Positions 36,960-47,100 are shown, counted from the stretch's first letter. The stretch is DNA of 64,000 bases from Maribacter sp. (GCA_020629415.1 JAHDDL010000016.1:1-64000); one strand, 5' to 3'. The notes: generated by a model from the sequence alone, not told the origin. A program made the numbers and translations.

Positions 36960-39900
36960 ATGAGTAGAGAGGACGCTCTTTCGCCTGCAATACAAATTAC
37001 AGAAACTTCCCGGAAAGTATCTCAACCAGGTATGTTCCAAATCAATTTAAAAACCAACACGGTTGATTGGAACAGCACCTTAAAGGAACTTCATGAAGTT
37101 TCTATAGATCACATTCCAAATATTACAAACTGCTATGGCAAGTGTAAAGCTGTTGATTCAAAAAATAAAATCTTACAATTACATAAACAAGCTATAGAAA
37201 ACGGCACTCCGTTTGAACTGGATTACGAAATTATAACTGCCAAAGGAAATTCTCGCCCTTTACACCTATCTGCACAACCGGTATTAATTGATGGAGAATG
37301 CACCAGTGTATATGGAGTGGTTGAAGATAGGAGCGAGAATGACCATACAGACAGTAAAAATTTGCAAATAAAACTTCAACTGAACTATGCTGAAAAATTA
37401 GCAAAATCCGGATCTTGGAATTTGAATGTCGTTACCGGTGAATTGACTTGGTCAGATAATTTTTACGCTATTTTCAACCATAACAAAAACAACCCCATTT
37501 CTTATGAGATATACATTGGTTATGTTCATGAAGACGATAAACAGGCAGTAAGGGCTAAGTTTGATTTAGCGCTGAAAACCAATCAATTTCCAGAATTAAA
37601 TTATAGAATTCAGTTAAAAGATGGTACCGTTAAAACATTATGCTCTACCGGTAAAGTTATTTGCAATGAAAAAGGAGAGGTTATCTCCATGCTGGGAACT
37701 TGCCAAGACATTTCAGAAAAGATTGCCATAAAGGAAAAAATTTCACAGACCAGCCATCAATTAAAATTAACGGAAAATATAAACGAAGCAGGTTCTTGGC
37801 AGTTAGATTTAAAAAAAGAAGAATTCAGTTGGACCGATAATCTCTATAGAATTTTTGAAATAGAGATCGGTACAAAAATGACTTTTGAGACATTACAAAA
37901 CTATACTCATCCGGATGACTTAGAGCATCTCAAAGAAAAGTTCAATGAAATTCTGCTCAACAAAAAATCTCACAAGTTCTTACATAGAATTATTTTAGAA
38001 AATGGTTCGGTAAAAACGGTTCAGGTAGTGTCAGATGCGGTTACCGATACCAGCGGGCAGGTCATACAACTTATTGGTACTACCCAAGACATTTCCCATA
38101 AAGTCAACAAAGACCTAGAGTTGATACAAACACACCATCAACTAAGCCTAACGGAAGAAACCTCAAAAGCCGGCACATGGTCATGGAACCCATCTTCAGG
38201 TAAGTTTAAATGGTCAGAAAATCTATATGAAATTATGGATTTTGACAAAAACACCCCCATGAATTTCGATGTTTTGTATACACGCATACATCCTGAAGAC
38301 AAGGACATTGTTAAAAAATCAATGCAATTTGTACAGGACACAAATACAAAATGTAAGTTCGTTCATAGAATTATAATCAAAGACGGTAGTGTAAGAACGC
38401 TAGAAATAGTTGCCGATATTATCTCTAATGACTTAAACAAGGAGAGGGAATTGATCGGTACTACTCGTGATATTACCAATACTATAGATATAGAACATGA
38501 ATTAGTTCAAAAAGACCAATTGCTAGATTTTGCAGAGCACCTGACAACTATGGGTTATTGGAGATATAAACCTAGTGAAAACAGTGTTTTTTGGTCAAAG
38601 AATTTGTTTCAGATCTTTGAACAACCCATCATAGATAATCTGACGTTTGAAACATATTTTAACAAAGTCCACCCAAAAGATAAAGCCTTTGTCAAGAAAA
38701 AAGTAGCTCAATCTATAAATGACAACAAATTCTACAACTTTACCCATAGAATCCTGCTTAAAAACGGGACAACAAAAGTAATTCAGATTATTGGAAAGGT
38801 AACCGTTAACAAAACAGATGGCACACAAGAATTGTTGGGTACATGCTTAGATATTACAGAAGGTAACACAAAAGATTTAGAACTATCAGAAAAGAATTAT
38901 CGTTTAAACGTTGCCGAAAAAATGGCTATGATCGGTTATTGGCAATGGAACACGCCAATCAACGAGGTTATTTGGTCAAATAACTTACATTCCATTTACG
39001 GACACAAAAAAGATGCCCCGCTAACTTTTGAGACTTATATCAATTATATTCATGAAGAAGATCGAGAGCAGATCGTCTCTAAACTGACGAGTGCCATGAA
39101 AGGGGGTGAATTTCCAAATTCAACATATAGAATTCAATTAAATGACGGCACCATTAAAATCATAAAATCATTAGGGAAAATTATACGTGATAGTGAAGGC
39201 CAAGTTTTGGAAATGACCGGTGTTTGTCAAGATATTACAGAAACAAAAACCAAAGAGTTAGAGTTATTGCAAAAAAACCAACAATTGAACATGGCGGAGC
39301 AAATGGCAATGCTTGGTTCTTGGGAATGGAAACCAAAAAAGAATATATACAAATGGTCAGATAACCTTTATAGAATATATGGGTTTGAATTAGGGTCAGA
39401 AATCAACATTGAACGTGCATTGGCCAGTGTTTATCCTCCAGACCTGGAAGATGTTAAAACATTGATCAAAGAAATTTTTGAAGGCAAAGAACACAAACAT
39501 AGCTACTACCGTATTTTGCTACATACCGGAGAAATAAAAACTTTGGAAGTTAGACGGGAAATTTCAAAAGATAATGAAGGCAATATAGAAATTATTGGTT
39601 CTACACAGGACATCACCGATCAAATCAAGGCAAAACAACTTATTCAAGAAAAAAATCATCTATTATCGGTATCTGAAGAAATGGCAACAATGGGCTCTTG
39701 GAAGTGGAACCCTACTACCGGCGTTTCCACTTGGTCAGATTACCTTTATAAAATTTATGGCTTTGAACTGAACACCCCAATGACTTTCGAAAAGTTTTTA
39801 TCTAAAGTACATCCAGAAGATATAGATAGAACATATCAACATATTAACAACATTCTTGAAACGCATGAAAGCGGAAAAATTTTGTCATTTCGTATTATAA

Positions 39901-41507
39901 AAAATGATAATACAGTACGTTCTTTAGAATTGGTATCTGAAATCATAGAAAATCAAAACGGAGATATTGCCGAATTAATTGGTACAACACGTGATGTTAC
40001 CGAAAAAATTGAGGCCAAGGAGAAAATTAAAGAAAAAAACCAATTACTATCTTATGCAGAAGAAATTGCCAAAATGGGTTCTTGGCATTTTGATCTACGT
40101 ACAAATGAATTAAAATGGTCAGATAATCTTTATAAGATTTATAATCTGGAGGTGAGCTCACCAATGGATATGAATATTTTCTATTCTAAAATACATCCAG
40201 ACGATTTGGAATATGTAAAAGACCGGGTTAAAAGATATACAGAGGGAGACGAAAGTACAAAACCAATCCTTTTTCGCATAGTCTTACATAATGGCAACGT
40301 TCTTTCTATAGAATCAATAGCCGGTATTACCAAAAACCATAGCGGAGAAGTAGTCGTAATAGCAGGAACTGCACAAGACATTACAGAACGTTTAAAAATA
40401 GAAAAAGATTTACTAGAAAAAAATCAACTGTTGAATTTTGCCGAACAATTATCTAGTATAGGTCATTGGAAATGGGATATTGTAAAAGATGTAATGAACA
40501 AATCTGAAAATTTATTGAAAATTTTAGATTTTGAACAGGGGACAAAACCAGATTTTAGTACGTATTTACAGAAAGTGCATCCCGCCGATCGCGAGAAGGT
40601 TATTGAAATGAGTCAAAAAATTATTGAGACCAAAAAGTTCAATACCTTCCATCACAGAATTATAAAAAACGACAACTCTATAAGAACCATTAAAATAATT
40701 GGTGAGGTTATACTAGATGTTGATGATAATGTTATTGAGCTAATAGGATCAAGCCAAGATATAACGGAACAGATTGAGGCACAACAAAAAATACTGGACA
40801 CGAATAGAAGTTTAGAAAAATCCACTATCATCTTAACTTCAAAAAACAAGCAGCTTGCCGAATTCAACCATATTACTTCACATAACCTGCGTTCACCGGT
40901 AAGCAATTTAAATGCCCTATTGGCATTGTACAAAAAAACCAAGAACGAGCAAACAAAACAAGAGGTCTTTGAAAAGTTTGAAATTGTAATTGAACATTTG
41001 TCAGAAACATTAAATGCGCTAATAGAGACAATTACCATTAAGCATAATGCAGCAGCAGTAACAGAAGAAATCTCATTTGAACAAATGCTACTTAAAACCA
41101 AAAATGTTTTAGCGGCAGAAATGATAGAAACAGGTGCCAAAATTACAAGTGATTTTACAAATGCCGAAAATGTAAAATACAATCCTATCTATTTAGAAAG
41201 TATTTTTCTTAATTTAGTTAGTAATTCTTTAAAGTACAGATCACTAGAAAGAGTTCCCGAAATTTTTATATCATCAAAAAAAGTGAATGGAAGAGTACTT
41301 TTAGAGTTTAAGGATAATGGATCAGGTATAGATATGAACATGCACGGGAGCAAAATTTTTGGACTCAATAAAGTTTTTCATAAACATCCGGAAGCAAAAG
41401 GTGTAGGTCTATTTTTGACAAAAGCACAGATAACATCTATGGGAGGTTCTATCTCTGTAGATAGTAAGGTAAATATTGGAACAACATTTTATATCACTTT
41501 AAACTAA
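36960..41507 (+). CDS. Soluble sensor histidine kinase with about ten PAS domains
   Basis: This 1515-residue protein has no clear membrane helix. The first PAS-like domain (about 15-130) is distinct. Nine tandem PAS modules follow (about 135-1280), each starting ...AE..A..GSW.W....G...WS.NLY.I. The G-x-W codons lie at 37410, 37791, 38172, 38553, 38934, 39315, 39693, 40077 and 40461. A coiled coil leads to the H-box ITSHNLRSPVSNL with the phospho-accepting H1308. The ATPase has LNLVSNSLKYR, DNGSGID and GVGLFLTKA. The response regulator follows 6 bp later, its evident partner. Multiple PAS domains may sense redox state or small molecules; the ligand is unknown. Confidence 0.93.
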   Translation: MSREDALSPAIQITETSRKVSQPGMFQINLKTNTVDWNSTLKELHEVSIDHIPNITNCYGKCKAVDSKNKILQLHKQAIENGTPFELDYEIITAKGNSRPLHLSAQPVLIDGECTSVYGVVEDRSENDHTDSKNLQIKLQLNYAEKLAKSGSWNLNVVTGELTWSDNFYAIFNHNKNNPISYEIYIGYVHEDDKQAVRAKFDLALKTNQFPELNYRIQLKDGTVKTLCSTGKVICNEKGEVISMLGTCQDISEKIAIKEKISQTSHQLKLTENINEAGSWQLDLKKEEFSWTDNLYRIFEIEIGTKMTFETLQNYTHPDDLEHLKEKFNEILLNKKSHKFLHRIILENGSVKTVQVVSDAVTDTSGQVIQLIGTTQDISHKVNKDLELIQTHHQLSLTEETSKAGTWSWNPSSGKFKWSENLYEIMDFDKNTPMNFDVLYTRIHPEDKDIVKKSMQFVQDTNTKCKFVHRIIIKDGSVRTLEIVADIISNDLNKERELIGTTRDITNTIDIEHELVQKDQLLDFAEHLTTMGYWRYKPSENSVFWSKNLFQIFEQPIIDNLTFETYFNKVHPKDKAFVKKKVAQSINDNKFYNFTHRILLKNGTTKVIQIIGKVTVNKTDGTQELLGTCLDITEGNTKDLELSEKNYRLNVAEKMAMIGYWQWNTPINEVIWSNNLHSIYGHKKDAPLTFETYINYIHEEDREQIVSKLTSAMKGGEFPNSTYRIQLNDGTIKIIKSLGKIIRDSEGQVLEMTGVCQDITETKTKELELLQKNQQLNMAEQMAMLGSWEWKPKKNIYKWSDNLYRIYGFELGSEINIERALASVYPPDLEDVKTLIKEIFEGKEHKHSYYRILLHTGEIKTLEVRREISKDNEGNIEIIGSTQDITDQIKAKQLIQEKNHLLSVSEEMATMGSWKWNPTTGVSTWSDYLYKIYGFELNTPMTFEKFLSKVHPEDIDRTYQHINNILETHESGKILSFRIIKNDNTVRSLELVSEIIENQNGDIAELIGTTRDVTEKIEAKEKIKEKNQLLSYAEEIAKMGSWHFDLRTNELKWSDNLYKIYNLEVSSPMDMNIFYSKIHPDDLEYVKDRVKRYTEGDESTKPILFRIVLHNGNVLSIESIAGITKNHSGEVVVIAGTAQDITERLKIEKDLLEKNQLLNFAEQLSSIGHWKWDIVKDVMNKSENLLKILDFEQGTKPDFSTYLQKVHPADREKVIEMSQKIIETKKFNTFHHRIIKNDNSIRTIKIIGEVILDVDDNVIELIGSSQDITEQIEAQQKILDTNRSLEKSTIILTSKNKQLAEFNHITSHNLRSPVSNLNALLALYKKTKNEQTKQEVFEKFEIVIEHLSETLNALIETITIKHNAAAVTEEISFEQMLLKTKNVLAAEMIETGAKITSDFTNAENVKYNPIYLESIFLNLVSNSLKYRSLERVPEIFISSKKVNGRVLLEFKDNGSGIDMNMHGSKIFGLNKVFHKHPEAKGVGLFLTKAQITSMGGSISVDSKVNIGTTFYITLN
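37390..40800 (+). repeat. Nine tandem PAS repeats with an almost exact 381-bp period
   Basis: Five successive intervals between the G-x-W codons (37410 to 39315) are each exactly 381 bp; the next three are 378, 384 and 384 bp. The repeats are diverged in sequence but nearly fixed in length. Confidence 0.85.
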
Positions 41508-41513
41508 ACTAAA

Positions 41514-41912
41514 ATGGATCATAGTATTAAGGTATGCGTAATAGATGATGATGAAGTTTTTCAATACACTATATTTCATACGTTGAACGCACACAGGTCA
41601 GTAAGTGAGATCATACCATTTACGGATGGTGCAGAAGCAATGAGTTTTTTCTCCAAAAACATAAATAACCATAACCAATTGCCCGATGTTGTTTTTTTGG
41701 ATGTTAATATGCCGGTTATGGACGGTTATCGGTTTATGGACGAGTACATAAAATTACTACCTAAAACCAGTAAAAAAATTACCATTTACATCTTGTCATC
41801 TTCTGTAGACCTGGTAGATTTTGAAAAAACAAAAAATATAAAAGAAGTAACGGACTACATCGTTAAACCGATAAGGGACAACCAATTGACTAAAATTTTA
41901 GCAGAGTTGTAG
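41514..41912 (+). CDS. Single-domain response regulator
   Basis: This 132-residue receiver domain (CheY-like) has no output domain. It shows the acidic pocket DDD (11-13), phospho-accepting D63 in VVFLDVNMPVMDG, the conserved Ser/Thr region (ILSSS, 93-97) and K118 in IVKPI. Translation starts 6 bp after the kinase stop, so it is the cognate partner. Without DNA-binding domain it should act by protein contact or feed a phosphorelay. It ends 11 bp from the convergent rhodanese gene. Confidence 0.95.
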   Translation: MDHSIKVCVIDDDEVFQYTIFHTLNAHRSVSEIIPFTDGAEAMSFFSKNINNHNQLPDVVFLDVNMPVMDGYRFMDEYIKLLPKTSKKITIYILSSSVDLVDFEKTKNIKEVTDYIVKPIRDNQLTKILAEL

Positions 41913-41923
41913 TTTTTCCCAAC

Positions 41924-42277
41924 CTACTCTTCTTGCAAATAAGCATCGTAACCACCTTCTAGATTAATTACGTTTTTAAAGCCTAACTCCTCTAACCTGG
42001 CTTGAGCTTTCAAACTTCTACCACCTTTTTTACAATACACATAAATTGTTTTGTTTTTATCTATGGATTGTACTTGCTGATTAAAGTCAGGGAAAAACCA
42101 ATCAATATTTATAGCACCTTCTATTGCCCCCTCTTCAAATTCTACAGGAGTCCTAACATCTATTAAAACTTCTGAAGATTGTTGATAACCTGCAAATTCC
42201 ATAATTGGCTTAGACGCTATCTGACCGATCACAAATTGGGCGCTCATCAACAATACACAAAACAGTAAAATCCTCAT
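41924..42277 (-). CDS. Secreted single-domain rhodanese
   Basis: The start at 42277 gives a 117-residue protein with a signal peptide (ILLFCVLLMSAQFVIGQ); an upstream ATG at 42298 adds seven residues that weaken it. The rhodanese fold shows LIDVRTPVEFEEGAIEGAINI and the active-site loop YCKKGGRSLKA, whose Cys would carry the sulfur. Exported rhodanese-like proteins in this group may take part in sulfur transfer or serve as periplasmic phosphatase-like domains; the reaction is not certain. It is divergent from the sigma factor gene and convergent with the response regulator. Confidence 0.9.
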   Translation of the reverse strand: MRILLFCVLLMSAQFVIGQIASKPIMEFAGYQQSSEVLIDVRTPVEFEEGAIEGAINIDWFFPDFNQQVQSIDKNKTIYVYCKKGGRSLKAQARLEELGFKNVINLEGGYDAYLQEE

Positions 42278-42349
42278 AATAACAGTGTTTATACCCAAAA
42301 GTAAATATAATAACCAAAATTCAATTACTTTTGAAGTGCAGAATATAAA

Positions 42350-42904
42350 ATGGAAACAAACAACCTAAATCCAGACAAGTGGGTAGATCTCTATGCAGAT
42401 TACCTATTTAATTATGCCATTACAAGGGTAAGCGATGCCGAAATTGCTAAAGATCTTGTTCAAGATACTTTTATCGCAGGTCTAAAATCGGCTAAAAATT
42501 TTAAGGGTGATGCAGCCGAACGTACTTGGTTAATAGCAATTCTAAAACGCAAGGTCATAGACCACTACCGCAAAATAAATTCAAAAAAAGGCAAAGCGGA
42601 AGTACGTATGAGCTATAGTTCACAGACCGATGCAGAAGGTGATTGGTTAGAAGAACGTATTGCGGACCCCAACAGTAATTTTGAAAACGATGCTATTGAA
42701 AACGAAGAATTAGGCCTGGCCATACAACTTTGTATTTCTAAATTACCAAAAAAGCAAGCCCAGGTTTTTACCATGAAAACTATTGAAGGAATGGAAACTG
42801 AAGATATTTGTAATGCTTTAGGTATTAATGCGTCTAACCTTTGGGTAATGATACATAGAGCCAGAACGGGCTTAATGGGTTGTTTAAATCAAAATTGGTT
42901 TTAG
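42350..42904 (+). CDS. ECF-type RNA polymerase sigma factor
   Basis: This is a 184-residue protein. Region 2 shows YLFNYAITRVSDAEIAKDLVQDTFIAGLKSAKNFKGDAAERTWLIAILKRKVIDHYR, matching ECF sigma factors. Region 4 shows LPKKQAQVFTMKTIEGMETEDICNALGINASNLWVMIHRAR, the helix-turn-helix. It directs RNA polymerase to specific promoters. A TACTTTTG element at 42326-42333 lies 17 bp upstream of the ATG, so the leader would be short. The following gene, 2 bp away, encodes a small Cys-containing protein that is probably its partner or anti-sigma factor. Confidence 0.93.
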   Translation: METNNLNPDKWVDLYADYLFNYAITRVSDAEIAKDLVQDTFIAGLKSAKNFKGDAAERTWLIAILKRKVIDHYRKINSKKGKAEVRMSYSSQTDAEGDWLEERIADPNSNFENDAIENEELGLAIQLCISKLPKKQAQVFTMKTIEGMETEDICNALGINASNLWVMIHRARTGLMGCLNQNWF

Positions 42905-42906
42905 TT

Positions 42907-43137
42907 ATGATGATTTCATGTGAAAAGGCGGCAAATATTTGCGACAAAGCTCAATACGAAGAAGCTTCGGGTTGGGATAAATTAAAATTAAAGTTTCACT
43001 TACTTATTTGTAAAACCTGTGCCAAGCACAGCAAAGACAATACAAAATTAACTTCTCTATGTAATCAGGCAAGATTAGCTGTTTTAACAGATGAAGAGAA
43101 AAAGAAGATGAAAGAAAATTTTACGAAAGCTAAATAA
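42907..43137 (+). CDS. Small zf-HC2-like protein, possible anti-sigma partner
   Basis: The ATG at 42907 lies 2 bp after the sigma-factor stop and gives 76 residues; longer readings start inside the sigma gene. The sequence has C4 and C11 (SCEKAANICDKA), then HLLICKTCAKHSKDNTKL, a His-Cys-x-x-Cys pattern like the zinc-binding anti-sigma motif (zf-HC2). It lacks a membrane helix. Role as an anti-sigma or modulator is inferred from motif and context. The last 8 bp overlap the convergent UbiA-like gene. Confidence 0.8.
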   Translation: MMISCEKAANICDKAQYEEASGWDKLKLKFHLLICKTCAKHSKDNTKLTSLCNQARLAVLTDEEKKKMKENFTKAK

Positions 43138-43957
43138 TATACTTCTTGCTAAGTAAAAAAACCAACCACCAAAATAATGGAATTGCTTCTACCCAAAAAG
43201 ATGAAAAATATCTTTTTTGATCTAATTCTGTTTTATACAGCATTACCATTAAAATAATAAATACAATCGTTTTAACCGCTATGTAATTTAAATCTACATC
43301 TAATTTTAAGAATGTAAGGGTATAGAAGAAAATTGCCCACAAATATCCGATTACTATTGTTCTTTTAAACCCTACCCTTTGGGGCAATGTTTTAAGTGCC
43401 ACATTATCATACTTTAGATCCCTAATTTCAAAAGGCACCAGTAACACCAATACAAAGAAAAATCGTTGTAACGTTTCTACTTTTATATTCCAAGAAATTT
43501 CATTTAACACAGAAATACTTGGCAAAACTACTGTAGCACCAGCCCAAACTGCCGCAACTATTAATATTTTTAATCCACTAAAGCTTCTAAAATTTTTATG
43601 CCTGGGCAGTACGGGCAACGCATAAAGACCAGTAATCGCAGCCAAAACAAATAATGAAATTAAAACCTTTTCCGACAGAAAAAATAATTGATACGCTGCT
43701 ACCAAAAGGCATCCTAGACTAAAAAATTGAATATTTTTTTGATACGTATTGGAAACAAGAATATACTTTTCTGCCTCTACACCAAATTTTATAAAATTAT
43801 AACAGCTAATAGACCCAAAAAAGATAAAACAGTAAAGTTCAAAAGGTACGTTAATGTTTAAGGTAAGGGCCGTAACATGAACCAAGCTAAATATCGCCAA
43901 AGCGACATGAATACTAGCGTCAAGGTAAAAATCAAAAATCTTTTTGATCATGGTCAT
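43130..43957 (-). CDS. UbiA-like polytopic membrane protein
   Basis: This is a 275-residue protein with about eight hydrophobic helices. A cytoplasmic loop reads FEIRDLKYDNVALKTLPQRVG, like the second Asp-rich motif of UbiA prenyltransferases. The first, usually NDxxDxxxD, appears degenerate (CYNFIKFGVEAEKY), so catalysis is doubtful. It may transfer prenyl groups in quinone or pigment synthesis, or be a divergent family member. The start may be 43957 or the Met codon at 43951. It shares 8 bp with the convergent Cys-protein gene and is divergent from gcvP. Confidence 0.72.
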   Translation of the reverse strand: MTMIKKIFDFYLDASIHVALAIFSLVHVTALTLNINVPFELYCFIFFGSISCYNFIKFGVEAEKYILVSNTYQKNIQFFSLGCLLVAAYQLFFLSEKVLISLFVLAAITGLYALPVLPRHKNFRSFSGLKILIVAAVWAGATVVLPSISVLNEISWNIKVETLQRFFFVLVLLVPFEIRDLKYDNVALKTLPQRVGFKRTIVIGYLWAIFFYTLTFLKLDVDLNYIAVKTIVFIILMVMLYKTELDQKRYFSSFWVEAIPLFWWLVFLLSKKYII

Positions 43958-44086
43958 TAAACAAAAGTAGTTAAAGTGTTTATAACCTTTTGTTTTGGTT
44001 AAAAACTTTCAGAATATGGCCTTCTTACGACACTAAATTAAACACATAAAAGTGGTAATTTTACAAGATATATAACAATAGTATCT

Positions 44087-46939
44087 ATGAAGACTGACGT
44101 GTTTGCTTTGCGCCATATCGGCATTAGGGAAGAAGATTTAAATACCATGTACAACACGGTTGGTGTTGAAAATCTGGAACAACTTATTTTTGAGACCATA
44201 CCAGAACATATAAGACTTAAAGAACCCCTAAAATTAGACCCACCAATGAGTGAGCATAAATTTCTTGCTCATACAGAAGCTTTATCCAAAAAAAATAAAG
44301 TTTTTAGAACCTATATTGGATTAGGGTATCATGAAAGCTTAACACCGTCAGTAATAAAAAGGAACATTCTTGAAAACCCAGGATGGTATACTGCATATAC
44401 GCCTTACCAAGCTGAAATAGCCCAGGGTAGATTAGAAGCTTTATTAAATTTTCAAACTATTGTTTCCGACCTAACTGGCATGACTTTGGCCAACGCTTCT
44501 TTACTTGATGAAAGTACGGCAGCCGCAGAAGCCATGACCATGTTATTTGATGTTAGAAGTCGTGAACAAAAAAAGAATTCTATTGCTAAATTCTTTGTTT
44601 CAGAAGAAATATTACCACAGACGTTGTCACTACTAAAAACACGTTCTATTCCATTAGGAATTGAATTGGTAATAGGAGACCATGAGGAATTCAATTTCAG
44701 CTCTGATTTTTATGGTGCACTTTTACAATATCCCGGTAAACATGGTCAAGTTTACGACTATGCCGCATTTGTAGCTAAAGCAAAAGACAATGATATTAAG
44801 GTAGCCGTAGCCGCGGATATTATGAGCTTAGTTTTATTGACACCACCTGGCGAATTTGGAGTGGATGTTGTTGTGGGTACAACACAACGTTTTGGTATTC
44901 CACTTGGCTATGGTGGGCCCCATGCTGCATTCTTTGCTACCAAAGAAGAGTTTAAAAGAAACATACCCGGCAGAATTATAGGGGTAACCAAGGATACCGA
45001 TGGCAAGCCCGCTTTAAGAATGGCCTTACAGACCAGAGAGCAACATATTAAAAGGGACAAAGCAACTTCTAATATTTGTACCGCACAGGTATTGCTTGCC
45101 GTAATGGCAGGAATGTACGGTGTATACCATGGTCCTAAGGGATTAAAATACATAGCATCAAAAATTCATGCTACCGCAGTTACTTTGGTAGATGCCCTTG
45201 AAAATTTAGGTATTTACCAAACAAACTCAGCCTATTTCGATACCATAACGGTAAAAGCAGATGCTAAAAAAGTTCGCCCAATTGCAGAAGCAAATGAAGT
45301 GAATTTCTATTTTGTTGACAATGATACTATTTCTATTGCGGTCAATGAAGCTACTTCATTAAACGACCTAAACCAGATTGTATCCATATTCGCTGAAGCA
45401 CTTGATAAAACCTCGTCAGAAATAACAAGTTTATTAAGCGCTACTTCAATTCCAAGTAATGTGCAGCGCACAAGTTCTTTTATGGAAAACAAGGTATTTA
45501 ATTCATATCATTCAGAGACTGAATTAATGCGTTACATCAAGAAACTTGAACGTAAAGATCTAGCCTTAAACCACAGTATGATTTCTTTGGGAAGTTGTAC
45601 TATGAAATTAAATGCCGCCAGTGAAATGCTTCCACTAAGTTCATCTAACTGGGGCAATATTCACCCATTTGTACCAGTAGAACAAGCTGAAGGGTACCAA
45701 ACAATATTAAGAGAACTTGCAAAAGACCTTTCGGTCATTACAGGTTTTGCAGATACTTCATTGCAACCTAACTCTGGTGCACAAGGTGAATATGCAGGGT
45801 TGATGGTTATTAGAGCATACCACGAATCTAGAGGAGACTCAGAAAGAAACATATGCTTGATCCCTTCTTCTGCGCATGGTACCAATCCCGCTTCCGCTGT
45901 AATGGCAGGAATGAAAGTTGTTGTAACCAAAACAGATGAAAAAGGAAATATAGATGTTGCAGATCTTGAGGAAAAAGCAAAATTACACTCAGATAAATTA
46001 GCTGCTTTGATGGTAACATACCCATCTACACATGGTGTATTTGAATCATCGATCAAACAGATTACAAAATTAATCCATGACCACGGCGGACAAGTCTATA
46101 TGGATGGCGCAAATATGAACGCACAAGTAGGTTTAACAAACCCTGCAACTATTGGTGCAGACGTTTGTCACCTAAACCTTCACAAGACATTTGCCATTCC
46201 ACACGGTGGTGGTGGCCCTGGGGTTGGCCCAATATGTGTTGCACCACAACTAGTACCGTTCTTACCAAGCAACCCGGTAATAAAAACAGGGGGAACCAAT
46301 GCTATCACGGGCATATCAGCAGCACCTTGGGGAAGCTCATTGGTCTGCCTAATTTCTTATGGGTATATTAAGATGCTAGGAGAACAAGGTCTAACCCAAT
46401 CTACCAAGATTGCAATTTTGAACGCCAATTACATTAAACATAAATTAGAAGGCAAGTTCGATGTTCTTTATACCGGTGAAAAAGGAAGAGCTGCCCATGA
46501 AATGATTCTGGACTGCAGACCATTCAAGAAAAATGGAATTGAAGTTACGGACATTGCAAAACGACTAATGGATTATGGTTTTCACGCACCAACAGTTTCT
46601 TTTCCCGTAGCAGGGACCGTTATGATAGAACCTACAGAAAGTGAAAATCTTGCAGAATTAGACAGGTTCTGTGAAGCAATGATCTCTATTAGGGAAGAAA
46701 TAGATGAATCTAATACAGACGAGCCAAACAATGTTCTAAAAAACGCTCCACATACTTTAGAAATGGCCACTACAGATGATTGGCAATTTCCATACTCAAG
46801 ACAAAAAGCCACTTTTCCGTTGCCGTACATAGCAGAAAACAAATTTTGGCCTTCTGTCCGTAGAGTTGATGATGCATATGGAGACCGTAATTTAATTTGT
46901 ACTTGCGCACCTATTGAAGCGTATATAGAAACAGAATAA
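44087..46939 (+). CDS. gcvP: Glycine dehydrogenase (decarboxylating), P protein
   Basis: This 950-residue PLP enzyme is the glycine cleavage P protein, which decarboxylates glycine and passes the aminomethyl group to the H protein. The N-terminal half has YHESLTPSVIKRNILENPGWYTAYTPYQ; the C-terminal half has the PLP lysine K700 in HLNLHKTFAIPHGGGGPG and MEPTES-type IEPTESENLAELDRFCEA. The single-chain form fits the length. It is followed by a strong hairpin. A neighbouring gcvH or gcvT is not in the window. Confidence 0.97.
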   Translation: MKTDVFALRHIGIREEDLNTMYNTVGVENLEQLIFETIPEHIRLKEPLKLDPPMSEHKFLAHTEALSKKNKVFRTYIGLGYHESLTPSVIKRNILENPGWYTAYTPYQAEIAQGRLEALLNFQTIVSDLTGMTLANASLLDESTAAAEAMTMLFDVRSREQKKNSIAKFFVSEEILPQTLSLLKTRSIPLGIELVIGDHEEFNFSSDFYGALLQYPGKHGQVYDYAAFVAKAKDNDIKVAVAADIMSLVLLTPPGEFGVDVVVGTTQRFGIPLGYGGPHAAFFATKEEFKRNIPGRIIGVTKDTDGKPALRMALQTREQHIKRDKATSNICTAQVLLAVMAGMYGVYHGPKGLKYIASKIHATAVTLVDALENLGIYQTNSAYFDTITVKADAKKVRPIAEANEVNFYFVDNDTISIAVNEATSLNDLNQIVSIFAEALDKTSSEITSLLSATSIPSNVQRTSSFMENKVFNSYHSETELMRYIKKLERKDLALNHSMISLGSCTMKLNAASEMLPLSSSNWGNIHPFVPVEQAEGYQTILRELAKDLSVITGFADTSLQPNSGAQGEYAGLMVIRAYHESRGDSERNICLIPSSAHGTNPASAVMAGMKVVVTKTDEKGNIDVADLEEKAKLHSDKLAALMVTYPSTHGVFESSIKQITKLIHDHGGQVYMDGANMNAQVGLTNPATIGADVCHLNLHKTFAIPHGGGGPGVGPICVAPQLVPFLPSNPVIKTGGTNAITGISAAPWGSSLVCLISYGYIKMLGEQGLTQSTKIAILNANYIKHKLEGKFDVLYTGEKGRAAHEMILDCRPFKKNGIEVTDIAKRLMDYGFHAPTVSFPVAGTVMIEPTESENLAELDRFCEAMISIREEIDESNTDEPNNVLKNAPHTLEMATTDDWQFPYSRQKATFPLPYIAENKFWPSVRRVDDAYGDRNLICTCAPIEAYIETE

Positions 46940-46959
46940 TGGCACAAACCCCATATATC

Positions 46960-46992
46960 AAAGCCTTTTCGACATTTCGAAAAGGCTTTTTT
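46960..46992 (+). terminator. Intrinsic terminator after gcvP
   Basis: A 13-bp perfect stem (46960-46972 with 46977-46989, core AGCCTTTTCGA) closes on CATT and is followed by T. Confidence 0.9.
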
Positions 46993-47100
46993 CATTTCTC
47001 CCTTTAAAATAAAATAGCTTGACCATCGTAAAATTTATTATGCATGCATAGAATATTTTTACAATTTGATTAAATTTCGGTTACAATTCAAAATTTAAAA

